Positions 46,866 to 57,097 of a stretch of DNA of 64,000 nucleotides are shown piece after piece. This DNA is from Bordetella pertussis 18323 (GTDB lineage Bacteria > Pseudomonadota > Gammaproteobacteria > Burkholderiales > Burkholderiaceae_B): assembly GCF_000306945.1 (NCBI RefSeq), contig NC_018518.1:1674001-1738000 (forward strand), in the 5' to 3' direction. Position 1 is the first letter of the stretch; every line of letters begins with the position of its first letter. The notes under the pieces were generated by a model that was not told the DNA's origin, did not search any database, and saw only the letters and a program-made list of their open reading frames with translations. A program made the position numbers and the translations under genes.

Positions 46866-48496
46866 AACCGGCGCGTACCAAGGCGGCGGGCGAGGAGGGG
46901 CTGCGCCAGTCCATGTCGTGGCTGCACACCTGGTCGGGGTTGATCTTCGGCTGGGTGCTGTTCGCGATGTTCCTGACCGGCACGCTGGCGTTCTTTCGGC
47001 CCGAGATCACGCGCTGGATGCAGCCCGAGATCGATGTCGCTCCGGTGTCGGCCGGGCAGGCCAGCGCGGTGGCGCAGCGCTATCTGCAGGCCCACGCGCC
47101 CGATGCGCGGCGCTGGTTCGTGACCCTGCCTACCCAGCGCGCGCCCGCCATCCAGCTGTCGTATCCGGCTGCCAAGCCCAAGCCGGGCGAGCGCGGCTTT
47201 ACGCGCGTGTCGCTCGACCCCGCCACCGGAGACGCGCTGCATGCGCGCCAGACGCGCGGCGGCGATTTCTTCTACCGCTTCCATTTCGAACTGGAGATGG
47301 CCTTCCCCTGGGGGCGCTGGCTGGCCAGCATTGCCGGGATGTTCATGCTGGTGGCCATCATCAGCGGCATCATCACCCACAAGAAGATATTCACCGATTT
47401 CTTCACTTTCCGGCCGCGCAAGGGCGGCCAGCGCGCCTGGATGGACGGGCACAATGTGTTGTCGGTGCTGGGGCTGCCGTTCCATCTCATGATCACCTTC
47501 AGCGGGCTGGTGATTTTCATGTACATGTTGATGCCGGCCGGCGTCCTGGCCGCCTATGACAACGAGCGCGCCTTCTTCGACGAGATGTTCCCCGCCTTCA
47601 CCCAGACCGCGCTCCAGGCCAATCCGGCGCCGCTGGCGCCGCTGGCCGGGCTGGCGGCCCGGGCGCGGGCCGAGTGGGATGGCGGCAGGCCCGGCCGCAT
47701 CGTGGTCAACAATCCGGGCGACGCCTCGGCCACGGTCAGCGTGACGCGCTCGACCAGCGAGCGCATCGCCTATGGGCGCATGGCGCCGACCATCACCTTC
47801 GACGGCGTGACCGGGCAACTGCGCAGCCAGGACGCCAAGGAAAGCGCCGTGGCGGCCACCGCCGGCACCATCGTCGGACTGCACCTGGGCCTGTTCGCCG
47901 AACCCGTGCTGCGCTGACTGTATTTCCTGGTGAGCCTGGCGGGAACCGCCATGGTGGGGACCGGCCTGGCGCTGTGGATCGCCAAGCGCCGCCAGAAGGC
48001 GGCGGGGCGCGAGTCGTTTGCGCTGCGGCTGGTCGACGCCCTGAACGCCGGCAGCATCGCGGGCCTGTGCGTGGCCGTGGCGGCGTTCTTCTGGGCCAAC
48101 CGGCTGTTGCCGGCGGCGCTGCCGCAGCATGCGCAATGGGAAGTCCGGATCTTCTTCGGCGCATGGCTGCTGTGCGGCCTGTATGCGGCGGTGGCGCGCC
48201 GGCGCAAGTGGCGCGACCTGCTGGCGCTGGCCGCGTTCATGGCCGCCGCGCTGCCGGTCCTGAACCTGTGGACGACCCAGCGCCACCTGGGGGTGTCGCT
48301 GCCGGCGGGCGACTGGGTCATGGCGGGCTTCGATCTGACCGCCCTGGCGTGCGCCGCCTTGCTGGGCTGGATGGCATGGCGGGCGGCACGCAAGGCGGCC
48401 GCCGCCGCCGTGCCACCGCGCGCCCGGCCCGCACCCGCATCGCGCCGGGTGCCCGCGCGCGATGCGGCGGCCGCCGCAATTGGCGAGACGAGGTGA
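46862..48496 (+). pseudogene. PepSY-associated membrane protein, interrupted by an in-frame TGA
   Basis: 544 codons, with one internal stop at codon 352 (TGA, 47915-47917). The frame on both sides is identical and continuous: before it EPVLR, after it LYFLVSLAGTAMVGTGLALW. Family members have Trp there, so TGG to TGA is the likely change. Features: N-terminal transmembrane helix with the HTWSGLIFGWVLF segment, PepSY-like periplasmic parts, HxxGLIF and HNVLSVLGLPFHLMITFSGL helices. Such proteins are linked to reduction of ferric siderophores at the inner membrane. The truncated product (351 aa) loses the last membrane helices. Start ATG overlaps the DUF3649 stop. Confidence 0.9.
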
Positions 48497-48500
48497 CCGC

Positions 48501-48827
48501 ATGCTGAACGCCACTGCCTTCTGCCTGGCCTACGCGGGCTTTGCCGCCCTGTCGCTGGGCATGGACCGCCATTACGAAGACGTCTTCGACCGCGCGCTGC
48601 CCAGGCGCCGCCGCCTGGCGCTGCGCAGCCTGGGGTGGCTGGGCCTGGCGCTGTCGCTGTGGGCATCGGCGGGCGCTTGGGGATGGAACTACGGCACGGT
48701 CGAATGGATCGGCATCCTGAGCCTGGCCGGGTTGCTGCTGATCTGGCTCCTCACGTTCTGGCCGCGCGCGGCCCTGGGCGCAGGCGGCGCCTGCGCATTG
48801 GCGGCGCCCGTGCTGGCGCTGCTTTGA
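48501..48827 (+). CDS. DUF3325 membrane protein
   Basis: 108 residues starting MLNATAFCLAYAGFAALSLGMDRHYED, with three membrane helices and the HYEDVF segment that marks DUF3325. It begins 4 bases after the PepSY stop, so it ends the iron-reductase-like operon. Function unknown. IS481 copy 5 is inserted 45 bases downstream. Confidence 0.85.
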   Translation: MLNATAFCLAYAGFAALSLGMDRHYEDVFDRALPRRRRLALRSLGWLGLALSLWASAGAWGWNYGTVEWIGILSLAGLLLIWLLTFWPRAALGAGGACALAAPVLALL

Positions 48828-48878
48828 ATGCGGTTGCCGGGGGCACGGTAAACTGTGTCCTTCGATCCACAGCCTAGC

Positions 48879-49921
48879 TGTGAAGATTCAATAGGTTGTA
48901 TGCATGGTTCATCCGAACCGGATTTGAGAAACTGGAAATCGCCGATCCCCCAGTTCACTCAAGGAGCCCGGCCGGATGAACACCCATAAGCATGCCCGAT
49001 TGACCTTCCTACGTCGACTCGAAATGGTCCAGCAATTGATCGCCCATCAAGTTTGTGTGCCTGAAGCGGCCCGCGCCTATGGGGTCACCGCGCCGACTGT
49101 GCGCAAATGGCTGGGCCGCTTCCTGGCTCAGGGCCAGGCGGGCTTGGCCGATGCGTCCTCGCGCCCGACGGTCTCGCCCCGAGCGATTGCGCCGGCCAAG
49201 GCGCTGGCTATCGTGGAGCTGCGCCGCAAGCGGCTGACCCAAGCGCGCATCGCCCAGGCGCTGGGCGTGTCAGCCAGCACCGTCAGCCGCGTCCTGGCCC
49301 GCGCCGGTCTGTCGCACCTGGCCGACCTGGAGCCGGCCGAGCCGGTGGTGCGCTACGAGCATCAGGCCCCCGGCGATCTGCTGCACATCGACATCAAGAA
49401 GCTGGGACGTATCCAGCGCCCTGGCCACCGGGTCACGGGCAACCGACGCGATACCGTTGAGGGGGCCGGCTGGGACTTCGTCTTCGTGGCCATCGATGAC
49501 CACGCCCGCGTGGCCTTCACCGACATCCACCCCGACGAGCGCTTCCCCAGCGCCGTCCAGTTCCTCAAGGACGCAGTGGCCTACTACCAGCGCCTGGGCG
49601 TGACCATCCAGCGCTTGCTCACCGACAATGGCTCGGCCTTTCGCAGCCGCGCCTTCGCCGCGCTGTGCCATGAGCTGGGCATCAAGCACCGCTTTACCCG
49701 ACCTTACCGCCCACAGACCAATGGCAAGGCCGAACGCTTCATCCAGTCGGCCTTGCGTGAGTGGGCTTACGCTCACACCTACCAGAACTCCCAACACCGA
49801 GCCGATGCCATGAAATCCTGGCTACACCACTACAACTGGCATCGACCCCACCAAGGCATCGGGCGCGCTGTACCCATCTCCAGACTCAACCTGGACGAAT
49901 ACAACCTATTGACAGTTCACA
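48879..49921 (+). mobile_element. IS481, copy 5
   Basis: 1043 bp with matching CCTAGC duplications (48873-48878 and 49922-49927). Unlike the other copies it is not at a stop codon: it lies between the DUF3325 gene and trpS, ending 14 bases before the trpS ATG, so trpS is separated from its native promoter. Subterminal sequence is the unique GATC5 type. Confidence 0.98.
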
Positions 49922-49926
49922 CCTAG
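48976..49926 (+). CDS. tnp: IS481 transposase (copy 5)
   Basis: 316 residues, consensus sequence apart from the C-terminal Thr set by the target site. DDE triad intact. Oriented with trpS, so transcripts of the transposase read into trpS. Stop TAG lies in the target duplication. Confidence 0.98.
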   Translation: MNTHKHARLTFLRRLEMVQQLIAHQVCVPEAARAYGVTAPTVRKWLGRFLAQGQAGLADASSRPTVSPRAIAPAKALAIVELRRKRLTQARIAQALGVSASTVSRVLARAGLSHLADLEPAEPVVRYEHQAPGDLLHIDIKKLGRIQRPGHRVTGNRRDTVEGAGWDFVFVAIDDHARVAFTDIHPDERFPSAVQFLKDAVAYYQRLGVTIQRLLTDNGSAFRSRAFAALCHELGIKHRFTRPYRPQTNGKAERFIQSALREWAYAHTYQNSQHRADAMKSWLHHYNWHRPHQGIGRAVPISRLNLDEYNLLTVHT

Positions 49927-49935
49927 CAGTCCTCC

Positions 49936-51291
49936 ATGAATACCCGAGTCCTCACCGGCATCACCACCACCGGCACGCCGCACCTGGGCAATTACGCGGG
50001 CGCGATCCGCCCCGCCATCCAGGCCAGTACCCAGCCGGGCGTGGACGCGTTTTTCTTCCTGGCCGACTATCACGCGCTGATCAAGTGCGACGATCCGGCG
50101 CGGGTGGCGCGTTCGCGGCTGGAGCTCGCCGCCACCTGGCTGGCCGCGGGGCTGGACCCGGAACGCGTCACGTTCTATCGCCAGTCGGACATCCCGGAAA
50201 TCACCGAGCTGTGCTGGCTGCTGACCTGCGTGACCCCCAAGGGCCTGATGAACCGGGCGCACGCCTACAAGGCGTCGGTGGACCAGAATGCCGCCAAGGG
50301 CGTCGAGCCGGATGACGGCGTGACCATGGGACTGTTCTCGTATCCCGTCCTGATGGCCGCCGACATCCTGCTGTTCAACGCCAACCAGGTGCCGGTCGGG
50401 CGCGACCAGGTCCAGCACCTGGAAATGGCGCGCGATATCGCGCAGCGTTTCAACCACCTGTATGGCCGCGAATTCTTCGTCCTGCCCGAAGTGGTGATCG
50501 CCGAGGAGGTCGCGACCTTGCCGGGCCTGGATGGCCGCAAGATGTCCAAGAGCTACAACAACACCATTCCGCTGTTCGAAGGCGGAGCGGCGGGCCTGCG
50601 CAACGCCACGCAGCGCATCGTCACCGATTCGCGCCTGCCGGGCGAGCCCAAGGACGCCGAGGCCTCGCACCTGTACATGCTGTACCGCGCCTTCTCCACG
50701 CAGCAGGAATCCATGGCGTTTCGCCGCCAGCTCGAAGAAGGCATGGGCTGGGGCGACGCCAAGCAGGCCTTGTACGAACGGCTGGAGCGCGATCTCGCGC
50801 CGATGCGCGAGCGCTATGTCGAACTGATTTCCAACCCCGGCCTGATCGAGGACATCCTGCAGGTCGGCGCCGCCAAGGCGCGCAAGCTGGCGCAACCGCT
50901 GGTCCGCACGCTGCGCGATGCGGTGGGCCTGGGCGTCTTGCAGCCGGCTGCGGCCAAGGCCGCCCAGCCGGCCCGCAAGGCCGCCAAGGACGCGCGTTTC
51001 GTCAGCTTCCGCGACGAGGATGGCAGTTTCCGTTTCCGGCTGCTTGCCGCCGACGGGGAAGAGTTGCTGTGCTCGGTGCCTTTCGCCAATCCCAAGGAAG
51101 CGGGCGCGCTGATGCGCCGCCTGCAGGACGAGGCGCCCGAGCAGGCCTTGCGCGGCCACGATGACGTGTCGTATGCGGCCTGGCTGGATGGCAAGGAAGT
51201 GGCGTACGGACCGCAAGCCGCCGATGCCGGCGCGCGCGATGCGCTGCTGGCCAAGGCCCGCGAGGCCCTGGCCCAACTGGCTGCAGCCTAG
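49936..51291 (+). CDS. trpS: Tryptophanyl-tRNA synthetase with C-terminal extension
   Basis: 451 residues against about 334 in E. coli. Class I synthetase: nucleotide-binding [11 protein letters not shown] near residues 15-25 and KMSKS at 202-206 ([10 protein letters not shown]). It charges tRNA-Trp. After the catalytic and anticodon-binding parts, an Ala-rich linker (about 335-355) leads to an added domain ([21 protein letters not shown] then [13 protein letters not shown]) resembling the YegP/DUF1508 repeat. No Shine-Dalgarno sequence is visible before ATG 49936. Both ends abut IS481: copy 5 sits 14 bases upstream and copy 6 is on its TAG stop. Being essential, it must be expressed from within or through the IS. 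Confidence 0.95.
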   Translation: MNTRVLTGITTTGTPHLGNYAGAIRPAIQASTQPGVDAFFFLADYHALIKCDDPARVARSRLELAATWLAAGLDPERVTFYRQSDIPEITELCWLLTCVTPKGLMNRAHAYKASVDQNAAKGVEPDDGVTMGLFSYPVLMAADILLFNANQVPVGRDQVQHLEMARDIAQRFNHLYGREFFVLPEVVIAEEVATLPGLDGRKMSKSYNNTIPLFEGGAAGLRNATQRIVTDSRLPGEPKDAEASHLYMLYRAFSTQQESMAFRRQLEEGMGWGDAKQALYERLERDLAPMRERYVELISNPGLIEDILQVGAAKARKLAQPLVRTLRDAVGLGVLQPAAAKAAQPARKAAKDARFVSFRDEDGSFRFRLLAADGEELLCSVPFANPKEAGALMRRLQDEAPEQALRGHDDVSYAAWLDGKEVAYGPQAADAGARDALLAKAREALAQLAAA

Positions 51292-51292
51292 G

Positions 51293-52335
51293 TGTGAAGA
51301 TTCAATAGGTTGTATGCATGGTTCATCCGAACCGGATTTGAGAAACTGGAAATCGCCGACCCCCCAGTTCACTCAAGGAGCCCGGCCGGATGAACACCCA
51401 TAAGCATGCCCGATTGACCTTCCTACGTCGACTCGAAATGGTCCAGCAATTGATCGCCCATCAAGTTTGTGTGTCTGAAGCGGCCCGCGCCTATGGGGTC
51501 ACCGCGCCGACTGTGCGCAAATGGCTGGGCCGCTTCCTGGCTCAGGGCCAGGCGGGCTTGGCCGATGCGTCCTCGCGCCCGACGGTCTCGCCCCGAGCGA
51601 TTGCGCCGGCCAAGGCGCTGGCTATCGTGGAGCTGCGCCGCAAGCGGCTGACCCAAGCGCGCATCGCCCAGGCGCTGGGCGTGTCAGCCAGCACCGTCAG
51701 CCGCGTCCTGGCCCGCGCCGGTCTGTCGCACCTGGCCGACCTGGAGCCGGCCGAGCCGGTGGTGCGCTACGAGCATCAGGCCCCCGGCGATCTGCTGCAC
51801 ATCGACATCAAGAAGCTGGGACGTATCCAGCGCCCTGGCCACCGGGTCACGGGCAACCGACGCGATACCGTTGAGGGGGCCGGCTGGGACTTCGTCTTCG
51901 TGGCCATCGATGACCACGCCCGCGTGGCCTTCACCGACATCCACCCCGACGAGCGCTTCCCCAGCGCCGTCCAGTTCCTCAAGGACGCAGTGGCCTACTA
52001 CCAGCGCCTGGGCGTGACCATCCAGCGCTTGCTCACCGACAATGGCTCGGCCTTTCGCAGCCGCGCCTTCGCCGCGCTGTGCCATGAGCTGGGCATCAAG
52101 CACCGCTTTACCCGACCTTACCGCCCACAGACCAATGGCAAGGCCGAACGCTTCATCCAGTCGGCCTTGCGTGAGTGGGCTTACGCTCACACCTACCAGA
52201 ACTCCCAACACCGAGCCGATGCCATGAAATCCTGGCTACACCACTACAACTGGCATCGACCCCACCAAGGCATCGGGCGCGCTGTACCCATCTCCAGACT
52301 CAACCTGGACGAATACAACCTATTGACAGTTCACA
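51293..52335 (+). mobile_element. IS481, copy 6
   Basis: 1043 bp with matching CCTAGG duplications (51287-51292 and 52336-52341). Same orientation as copy 5, so trpS is bracketed by direct repeats. The left duplication contains the trpS stop codon. Subterminal sequence is of the GAC6 type, as in copy 4. Confidence 0.98.
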
Positions 52336-52340
52336 CCTAG
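51390..52340 (+). CDS. tnp: IS481 transposase (copy 6), one substitution
   Basis: 316 residues, DDE triad intact, with P29S in the N-terminal helix-turn-helix (CVSEAARAYG for CVPEAARAYG). Ends in Thr; stop TAG in the target duplication. Confidence 0.98.
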   Translation: MNTHKHARLTFLRRLEMVQQLIAHQVCVSEAARAYGVTAPTVRKWLGRFLAQGQAGLADASSRPTVSPRAIAPAKALAIVELRRKRLTQARIAQALGVSASTVSRVLARAGLSHLADLEPAEPVVRYEHQAPGDLLHIDIKKLGRIQRPGHRVTGNRRDTVEGAGWDFVFVAIDDHARVAFTDIHPDERFPSAVQFLKDAVAYYQRLGVTIQRLLTDNGSAFRSRAFAALCHELGIKHRFTRPYRPQTNGKAERFIQSALREWAYAHTYQNSQHRADAMKSWLHHYNWHRPHQGIGRAVPISRLNLDEYNLLTVHT

Positions 52341-52376
52341 GCTTCGTCCGCGGCCCGCCCGCGGATCGGGGCAACG

Positions 52377-52415
52377 ACGCAGGCGCCGCACCCGATGACG
52401 GGGCGGCGCCTGCGT
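52377..52415 (-). terminator. Hairpin downstream of tex
   Basis: ACGCAGGCGCCGC (52377-52389) pairs with GCGGCGCCTGCGT (52403-52415), 13 bp, directly after the tex stop on the minus strand. There is no T-run. It ends tex before IS481 copy 6. Confidence 0.5.
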
Positions 52416-52420
52416 TGCGA

Positions 52421-54796
52421 TCAGCGCTTGAGTTTGGCGAAGGCGTCGGCCATGGCGCTGTTGGCCGGCGCGCCCTTGCCGTTGTCCGCCTGCGGACGGC
52501 GGGCGCCCCGATCGGCGCCGCGCGCGGCCCCGGCTCCCGCGCCATTGCCACGGCGGGCCGGCTCGGCGGCATCGTTCAGGCGCATGGTGAGGGCCACGCG
52601 CTTGCGCGCCACGTCGACCTCGAGCACCTTGACGGTCACGGTCTGGCCCACGCGCACGACGTCGCGCGGATCCTTGACGAATTTCTCGGCCAGCGCCGAA
52701 ATATGGACCAGCCCGTCCTGGTGCACGCCGATGTCCACGAAGGCGCCGAAATTGGCGACGTTGGTCACCACGCCTTCGAGCACCATGCCGGGGAACAGGT
52801 CGTTGAGGGTTTCGACGCCTTCCTTGAACTGCGCGGTCTTGAATTCCGGGCGCGGATCGCGGCCGGGCTTTTCCAGCTCGGCGAAGATGTCGCGCACCGT
52901 GGGCAGCCCGAAGCGCTCGTCGGTGAAGTCGCTGGGCGACACGCCCTTGAGCGCCTCGCGCTGGCCGATGATGTGCCGTACGTCGGCCTTGATGCGCGCG
53001 ACGATGCGCTCCACCACGGGATAGGCCTCCGGGTGCACCGCCGAGGCATCGAGCGGATTGTCGCCGTTGGGAATGCGCAGGAAGCCGGCGGCCTGCTCGA
53101 AAGCCTTCTCGCCGAAGCGCGGCACCTTGCGCAGCATGTCGCGGGTGGGGAAGGCGCCGTTCTCGTCGCGCCAGGCCACGATGTTCTTGGCCAGCAGCGT
53201 GTTCAGCCCCGAGACGCGCGCCAGCAGCGCCGCCGAGGCGGTGTTGACGTCCACGCCCACGGCGTTCACGCAGTCCTCGACCACCGCATCCAGCGAACGG
53301 GCCAGCTCGCGCTGGTTGACGTCGTGCTGGTACTGGCCCACGCCGATCGCCTTGGGATCGATCTTGACCAGTTCGGCCAAAGGATCCTGCAGGCGGCGGG
53401 CGATCGAGACGGCGCCGCGCAGCGTCACGTCCAGGTCGGGGAATTCGAGCGCGGCCGTTTCCGAGGCCGAGTACACCGAGGCGCCGGCCTCGGAGACCAC
53501 CACGCGCGTCAACGCGAGGTCGGGAAAGCGGGCCATCATGTCGCCGACCAGCTTTTCGGATTCGCGCGAGGCGGTGCCGTTGCCGATGGCGATGAGCTCG
53601 ACCTTGTGGCGCGCCGCCAGGGCCGCCAGCGTCTTGATGGTGCCTTCGCGGTCACGGCGCGGCTCGAACGGGTAGACCGTGGCCGTATCGACGACCTTGC
53701 CGGTGCGGTCGATGACCGCCACCTTGCACCCGGTGCGGATGCCGGGGTCCAGCCCCAGTACCGTCTTGGGGCCCGCCGGCGCGGCCAGCAGCAAATCCTT
53801 CAGGTTGGCGGCGAACACGCGGATGGCCTCGGCTTCGGCGCTTTCGCGCAGGCGGCCGAACAATTCGCTTTCGAATGCCGTCAGCAGCTTGACGCGCCAC
53901 GTCCAGCGGCATACCTCGCCCAGCCAGCGCGCGCGCGGCGTGGCGTCCAGGGCGAACAGGCCGTTGCCCAGCTTGAGAAACGAGGCGATGCGCGCCACGC
54001 AGGGGTGGGGCGTCTCGGCCTCGAGGTCGGCTTCCAGGCCCACGCGCAATTCCAGCACGCCTTGCTGGCGGCCGCGCATCAGCGCCAGGATGCGGTGCGA
54101 AGGCAGCGTGCGCAGCGGCTCGTTGAAATCGAACCAGTCGCGGAAGTTCGCGCCGTCGGTTTCCTTGCCCTCGACCATTTTCGAATAGAGCAGGCCGGTG
54201 CTCCACAGATGCTCGCGGATGTCGGCCAGCAGGTCGGCGTTCTCGGCATGGCGCTCGGCCAGGATATCGCGCGCGCCGTCGAGGGCCGCCTTGGCGTCGT
54301 TGATCGAGGCTTCCGGGTTGAGGTACTGCGCCGCCAGCGCCGCGGGATCGCAGGCCGGATCGGCCAGGATGGCGTCGGCCAGCGGCTCGAGGCCGGCTTC
54401 GCGGGCGATCTGGGCGCGCGTGCGGCGCTTGGGCTTGTAGGGCGCGTACAGGTCTTCCAGGCGCTGCTTGGTCTCAGCCGTGGCGATTTCCTGCTGCAGT
54501 TCGGGCGTCAGCTTGCCCTGCTGCGTGATGGACTCCAGGATCGCGCCGCGGCGCTCTTCGAGTTCGCGCAGGTAGCCCAGGCGCACCTCTAGGGTGCGCA
54601 GGGCGCCGTCGTCCAGCCCGCCGGTGGCTTCCTTGCGGTAGCGGGCAATGAACGGCACGGTGGCGCCGTCGTCCAGCAGTTCCACGGCCGAGGCGACCTG
54701 CGAGGCTCGGGCGCCGATTTCGGTGGCCAGTTGGGCAATGATCCGGGCGTGATCGACGCCCGGTGCGGCGTTCGTGGTAGCGGAGGTTTCAGGCAT
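52421..54796 (-). CDS. tex: Tex, transcription accessory protein
   Basis: 791 residues. The family was first described in B. pertussis, where it affects toxin-gene expression. Order: N-terminal helical Tex region ([25 protein letters not shown]); YqgF/RuvX-like domain ([23 protein letters not shown]); helix-hairpin-helix region ([16 protein letters not shown]); a C-terminal S1 RNA-binding domain (about 640-715: [28 protein letters not shown]). A basic, Ala/Gly-rich tail follows. Start ATG 54796 is the natural one; an extension of 17 codons upstream is rejected. It binds nucleic acid; the mechanism is not settled. Confidence 0.96.
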   Translation of the reverse strand: MPETSATTNAAPGVDHARIIAQLATEIGARASQVASAVELLDDGATVPFIARYRKEATGGLDDGALRTLEVRLGYLRELEERRGAILESITQQGKLTPELQQEIATAETKQRLEDLYAPYKPKRRTRAQIAREAGLEPLADAILADPACDPAALAAQYLNPEASINDAKAALDGARDILAERHAENADLLADIREHLWSTGLLYSKMVEGKETDGANFRDWFDFNEPLRTLPSHRILALMRGRQQGVLELRVGLEADLEAETPHPCVARIASFLKLGNGLFALDATPRARWLGEVCRWTWRVKLLTAFESELFGRLRESAEAEAIRVFAANLKDLLLAAPAGPKTVLGLDPGIRTGCKVAVIDRTGKVVDTATVYPFEPRRDREGTIKTLAALAARHKVELIAIGNGTASRESEKLVGDMMARFPDLALTRVVVSEAGASVYSASETAALEFPDLDVTLRGAVSIARRLQDPLAELVKIDPKAIGVGQYQHDVNQRELARSLDAVVEDCVNAVGVDVNTASAALLARVSGLNTLLAKNIVAWRDENGAFPTRDMLRKVPRFGEKAFEQAAGFLRIPNGDNPLDASAVHPEAYPVVERIVARIKADVRHIIGQREALKGVSPSDFTDERFGLPTVRDIFAELEKPGRDPRPEFKTAQFKEGVETLNDLFPGMVLEGVVTNVANFGAFVDIGVHQDGLVHISALAEKFVKDPRDVVRVGQTVTVKVLEVDVARKRVALTMRLNDAAEPARRGNGAGAGAARGADRGARRPQADNGKGAPANSAMADAFAKLKR

Positions 54797-54960
54797 CTCG
54801 ATACGACGGCAAAGGGAAAACAAGGGGCGGATTGTGCCACAAGCCACTGTTACCAGATATGGCGGGTGGCGCGTTTATGTCACGGCGGCATGCGCCAGCC
54901 GGCCGGCTGCGTAGGCCGGAGGCGCTATTATGTCAGCCACTTTAGCGCATGGCTTGATCA

Positions 54961-57036
54961 ATGCTGGACCTCGACATTTCGGAATTCTTCGCGGACGACG
55001 GCCCGCTGGCGCGCGCCATGCCGGGCTACCGGCCGCGGCAGTCGCAGGTCGAGCTGGCGCAGGCCATAGACAGCGCCATCGCGGCGCGCGCCACCCTGGT
55101 GGCCGAGGCCGGCACCGGCATCGGCAAGACCTGGGCCTATCTGGTGCCCGCCTTCGCGCAAGGCGGCAAGGTGCTGATTTCCACCGGCACGCGCACCCTG
55201 CAGGACCAGCTGTTCGCGCGCGACCTGCCGAAGGTGCGGCAGGCGCTGGCCGCGCCGGTGACGGCCGCGCTGCTCAAGGGGCGCGGCAACTATGTCTGCC
55301 ACTACCACCTCGACCGCCTGCAGGGCGACGACCGCGCCTTGAAGTCGCGCGCCGAGATCGGCCAGCTGCGCCAGATCCAGGTGTTTGCCGGCATCAGCAA
55401 GACCGGCGATCGCGCCGAGCTGGCGCAGGTGCCCGAAGACGCCGATATCTGGCAACGCGTGACCTCCACGCGCGAGAACTGCCTGGGCCAGGAGTGCCCG
55501 CGCATCCGCGACTGCTTCGTGGTCAAGGCGCGCCGCCAGGCGCAGGAGGCCGACGTGGTGGTCGTGAACCATGCGCTGTTCATGGCCGACCTGGTGCTGC
55601 GCGAGGAGGGCGTGACAGACTTGCTGCCCGAAGTGGATACGGTGATTTTCGACGAGGCGCACCAATTGCCCGATACCGCGACCCGGTTCCTGGGCAGCAG
55701 TGTGTCGACTCACCAGTTGCTGGACTTCGCCCGCACGCTGGAGGCGGCCGGCCTGGCGTACGCGCGCGAAGCCGCCAAATGGAGCGATGTCGGCCGGCAG
55801 GTCGAGACCGCCGCGCGCGAGCTGCGGCTGGCCTGCGCGCCGCTGGAGCGGCTGCCCGGGCGCAAGGCGACCTTCGAGGCCATGCCGGACCCGGATGAAT
55901 TCGACGCCGCGCTGGCCAGCCTGCGCGAGGTCCTCGACGCCGCGGTGCGGGCGTTGAGCGGCGTGGCGGAAAAACATCCGGACCTGGCCGCCGCCGCTCG
56001 CGCGGGCGCCGAAATTTCGGTGCGCCTGTCCCGTTGGGCCACGCCGCCGCGCCACGCGGCCCAGGCCGCCGAGCACGATGAAGGCTGGGGCCGCGACGAC
56101 CAGGGCGTGGCGGTGGCCGCGCCGTCCGAGGCGCTGTTGGCCGAGGCGGCGGCCGCCGCCAACTGGAGCGGGCCGGCGGTGCGCTGGGTCGAGCATGGCC
56201 AGCATCATGTGCGCCTGCATGCGGCGCCCTTGTCGGTGGCACAGGCATTCTCGCGCTATCGCAAGCCCGGCCAAGCGTGGATTCTGATGTCGGCAACGCT
56301 ATCTGTTTATGGTGATTTCGGCCATTTCACGCGGCAGCTTGGCTTGGAGGATGCCCGCACCGGACGTTGGGAGTCGCCATTCGACTACCCCGCGCAGGGC
56401 TTGCTGTTCGTGCCGCGCGATATGCCCGAGCCGCAGTCGCCCCGCTTCGTCGAGCGCTTCGTCGAGAATCTGCTGCCCTTGCTGGAAGCCAGTCCGGGCG
56501 GCGCGCTGGTGCTGTGCACGACGCTGCGCGCGGTCGACAAGGTGGCGCAGTTGCTGACCGACGCCTTCGCGGACGCGGGACACGACTGGCCGCTGTTGCG
56601 CCAGGGCGAGGCCACCCGCCGCGATCTGCTGGAACGCTTTTGCAAGCTGGAGCATCCCGTGCTGGTCGGCAGCGCCAGTTTCTGGGAGGGCATCGACCTG
56701 CCGGGCGATGTGCTGACGCTGGTGGCGATCGACAAGCTGCCGTTCGCGCCGCCCGACGACCCGGTCATCGAGGCCCGCCTGCGCGCCTGTCGGCTGCGCG
56801 GCGGCAATCCGTTTGCCGAGTACCAGTTGCCCGAGGCCGCCATTTCGCTCAAGCAGGGCGCGGGCCGCTTGATCCGCACCGAAACCGATTGGGGCGTGCT
56901 CATGGTGGGCGATGCCCGCCTGGTCGAGAAGCCTTATGGCAAGCGCCTGTGGCGCGGCCTGCCGCCGTTTGCCCGCACCCGCGACATGAACGAGGCACTG
57001 GCTTTCTACGCCCGCATGGGCGAGGCCGAACCATAA
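54961..57036 (+). CDS. DinG/YoaA-like XPD-type DNA helicase
   Basis: 691 residues. Superfamily 2 helicase: Walker A AGTGIGKT at 50-57, motif II DEAH at about 231, LVLCTTLRAVDKVAQ and WEGIDLPGDVLTLVAIDKLPF motifs, and QGAGRLIRTETDWG as motif VI. Four cysteines, at about 113, 174, 179 and 185, fit the iron-sulphur cluster of XPD-like 5'-to-3' helicases such as DinG and YoaA. These unwind R-loops or damaged DNA. Start ATG 54961. It is divergent from tex with 164 bases between. YoaA-type is more likely by length (DinG of E. coli is longer). Confidence 0.92.
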   Translation: MLDLDISEFFADDGPLARAMPGYRPRQSQVELAQAIDSAIAARATLVAEAGTGIGKTWAYLVPAFAQGGKVLISTGTRTLQDQLFARDLPKVRQALAAPVTAALLKGRGNYVCHYHLDRLQGDDRALKSRAEIGQLRQIQVFAGISKTGDRAELAQVPEDADIWQRVTSTRENCLGQECPRIRDCFVVKARRQAQEADVVVVNHALFMADLVLREEGVTDLLPEVDTVIFDEAHQLPDTATRFLGSSVSTHQLLDFARTLEAAGLAYAREAAKWSDVGRQVETAARELRLACAPLERLPGRKATFEAMPDPDEFDAALASLREVLDAAVRALSGVAEKHPDLAAAARAGAEISVRLSRWATPPRHAAQAAEHDEGWGRDDQGVAVAAPSEALLAEAAAAANWSGPAVRWVEHGQHHVRLHAAPLSVAQAFSRYRKPGQAWILMSATLSVYGDFGHFTRQLGLEDARTGRWESPFDYPAQGLLFVPRDMPEPQSPRFVERFVENLLPLLEASPGGALVLCTTLRAVDKVAQLLTDAFADAGHDWPLLRQGEATRRDLLERFCKLEHPVLVGSASFWEGIDLPGDVLTLVAIDKLPFAPPDDPVIEARLRACRLRGGNPFAEYQLPEAAISLKQGAGRLIRTETDWGVLMVGDARLVEKPYGKRLWRGLPPFARTRDMNEALAFYARMGEAEP

Positions 57037-57052
57037 CGGCCGCGCAAAAGGA

Positions 57053-57078
57053 AAACCCGGCCTGGGGCCGGGCTTTCC
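57053..57078. terminator. Bidirectional terminator between the helicase and bamD
   Basis: CCCGGCC / GGCCGGG stem with A-rich left and T-rich right flanks (AAAA before, CTTTCCTT after), so it could terminate on both strands; on the minus strand TTTTCCTTTT follows. It fits the convergent gene pair. Confidence 0.75.
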
Positions 57079-57097
57079 TTGGACTGCGCGAGTGGCG

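Noticed and set aside
48879-52335. Composite transposon carrying trpS
   Set aside because: Each IS has its own matching duplication (CCTAGC and CCTAGG), so both inserted independently around a resident gene.
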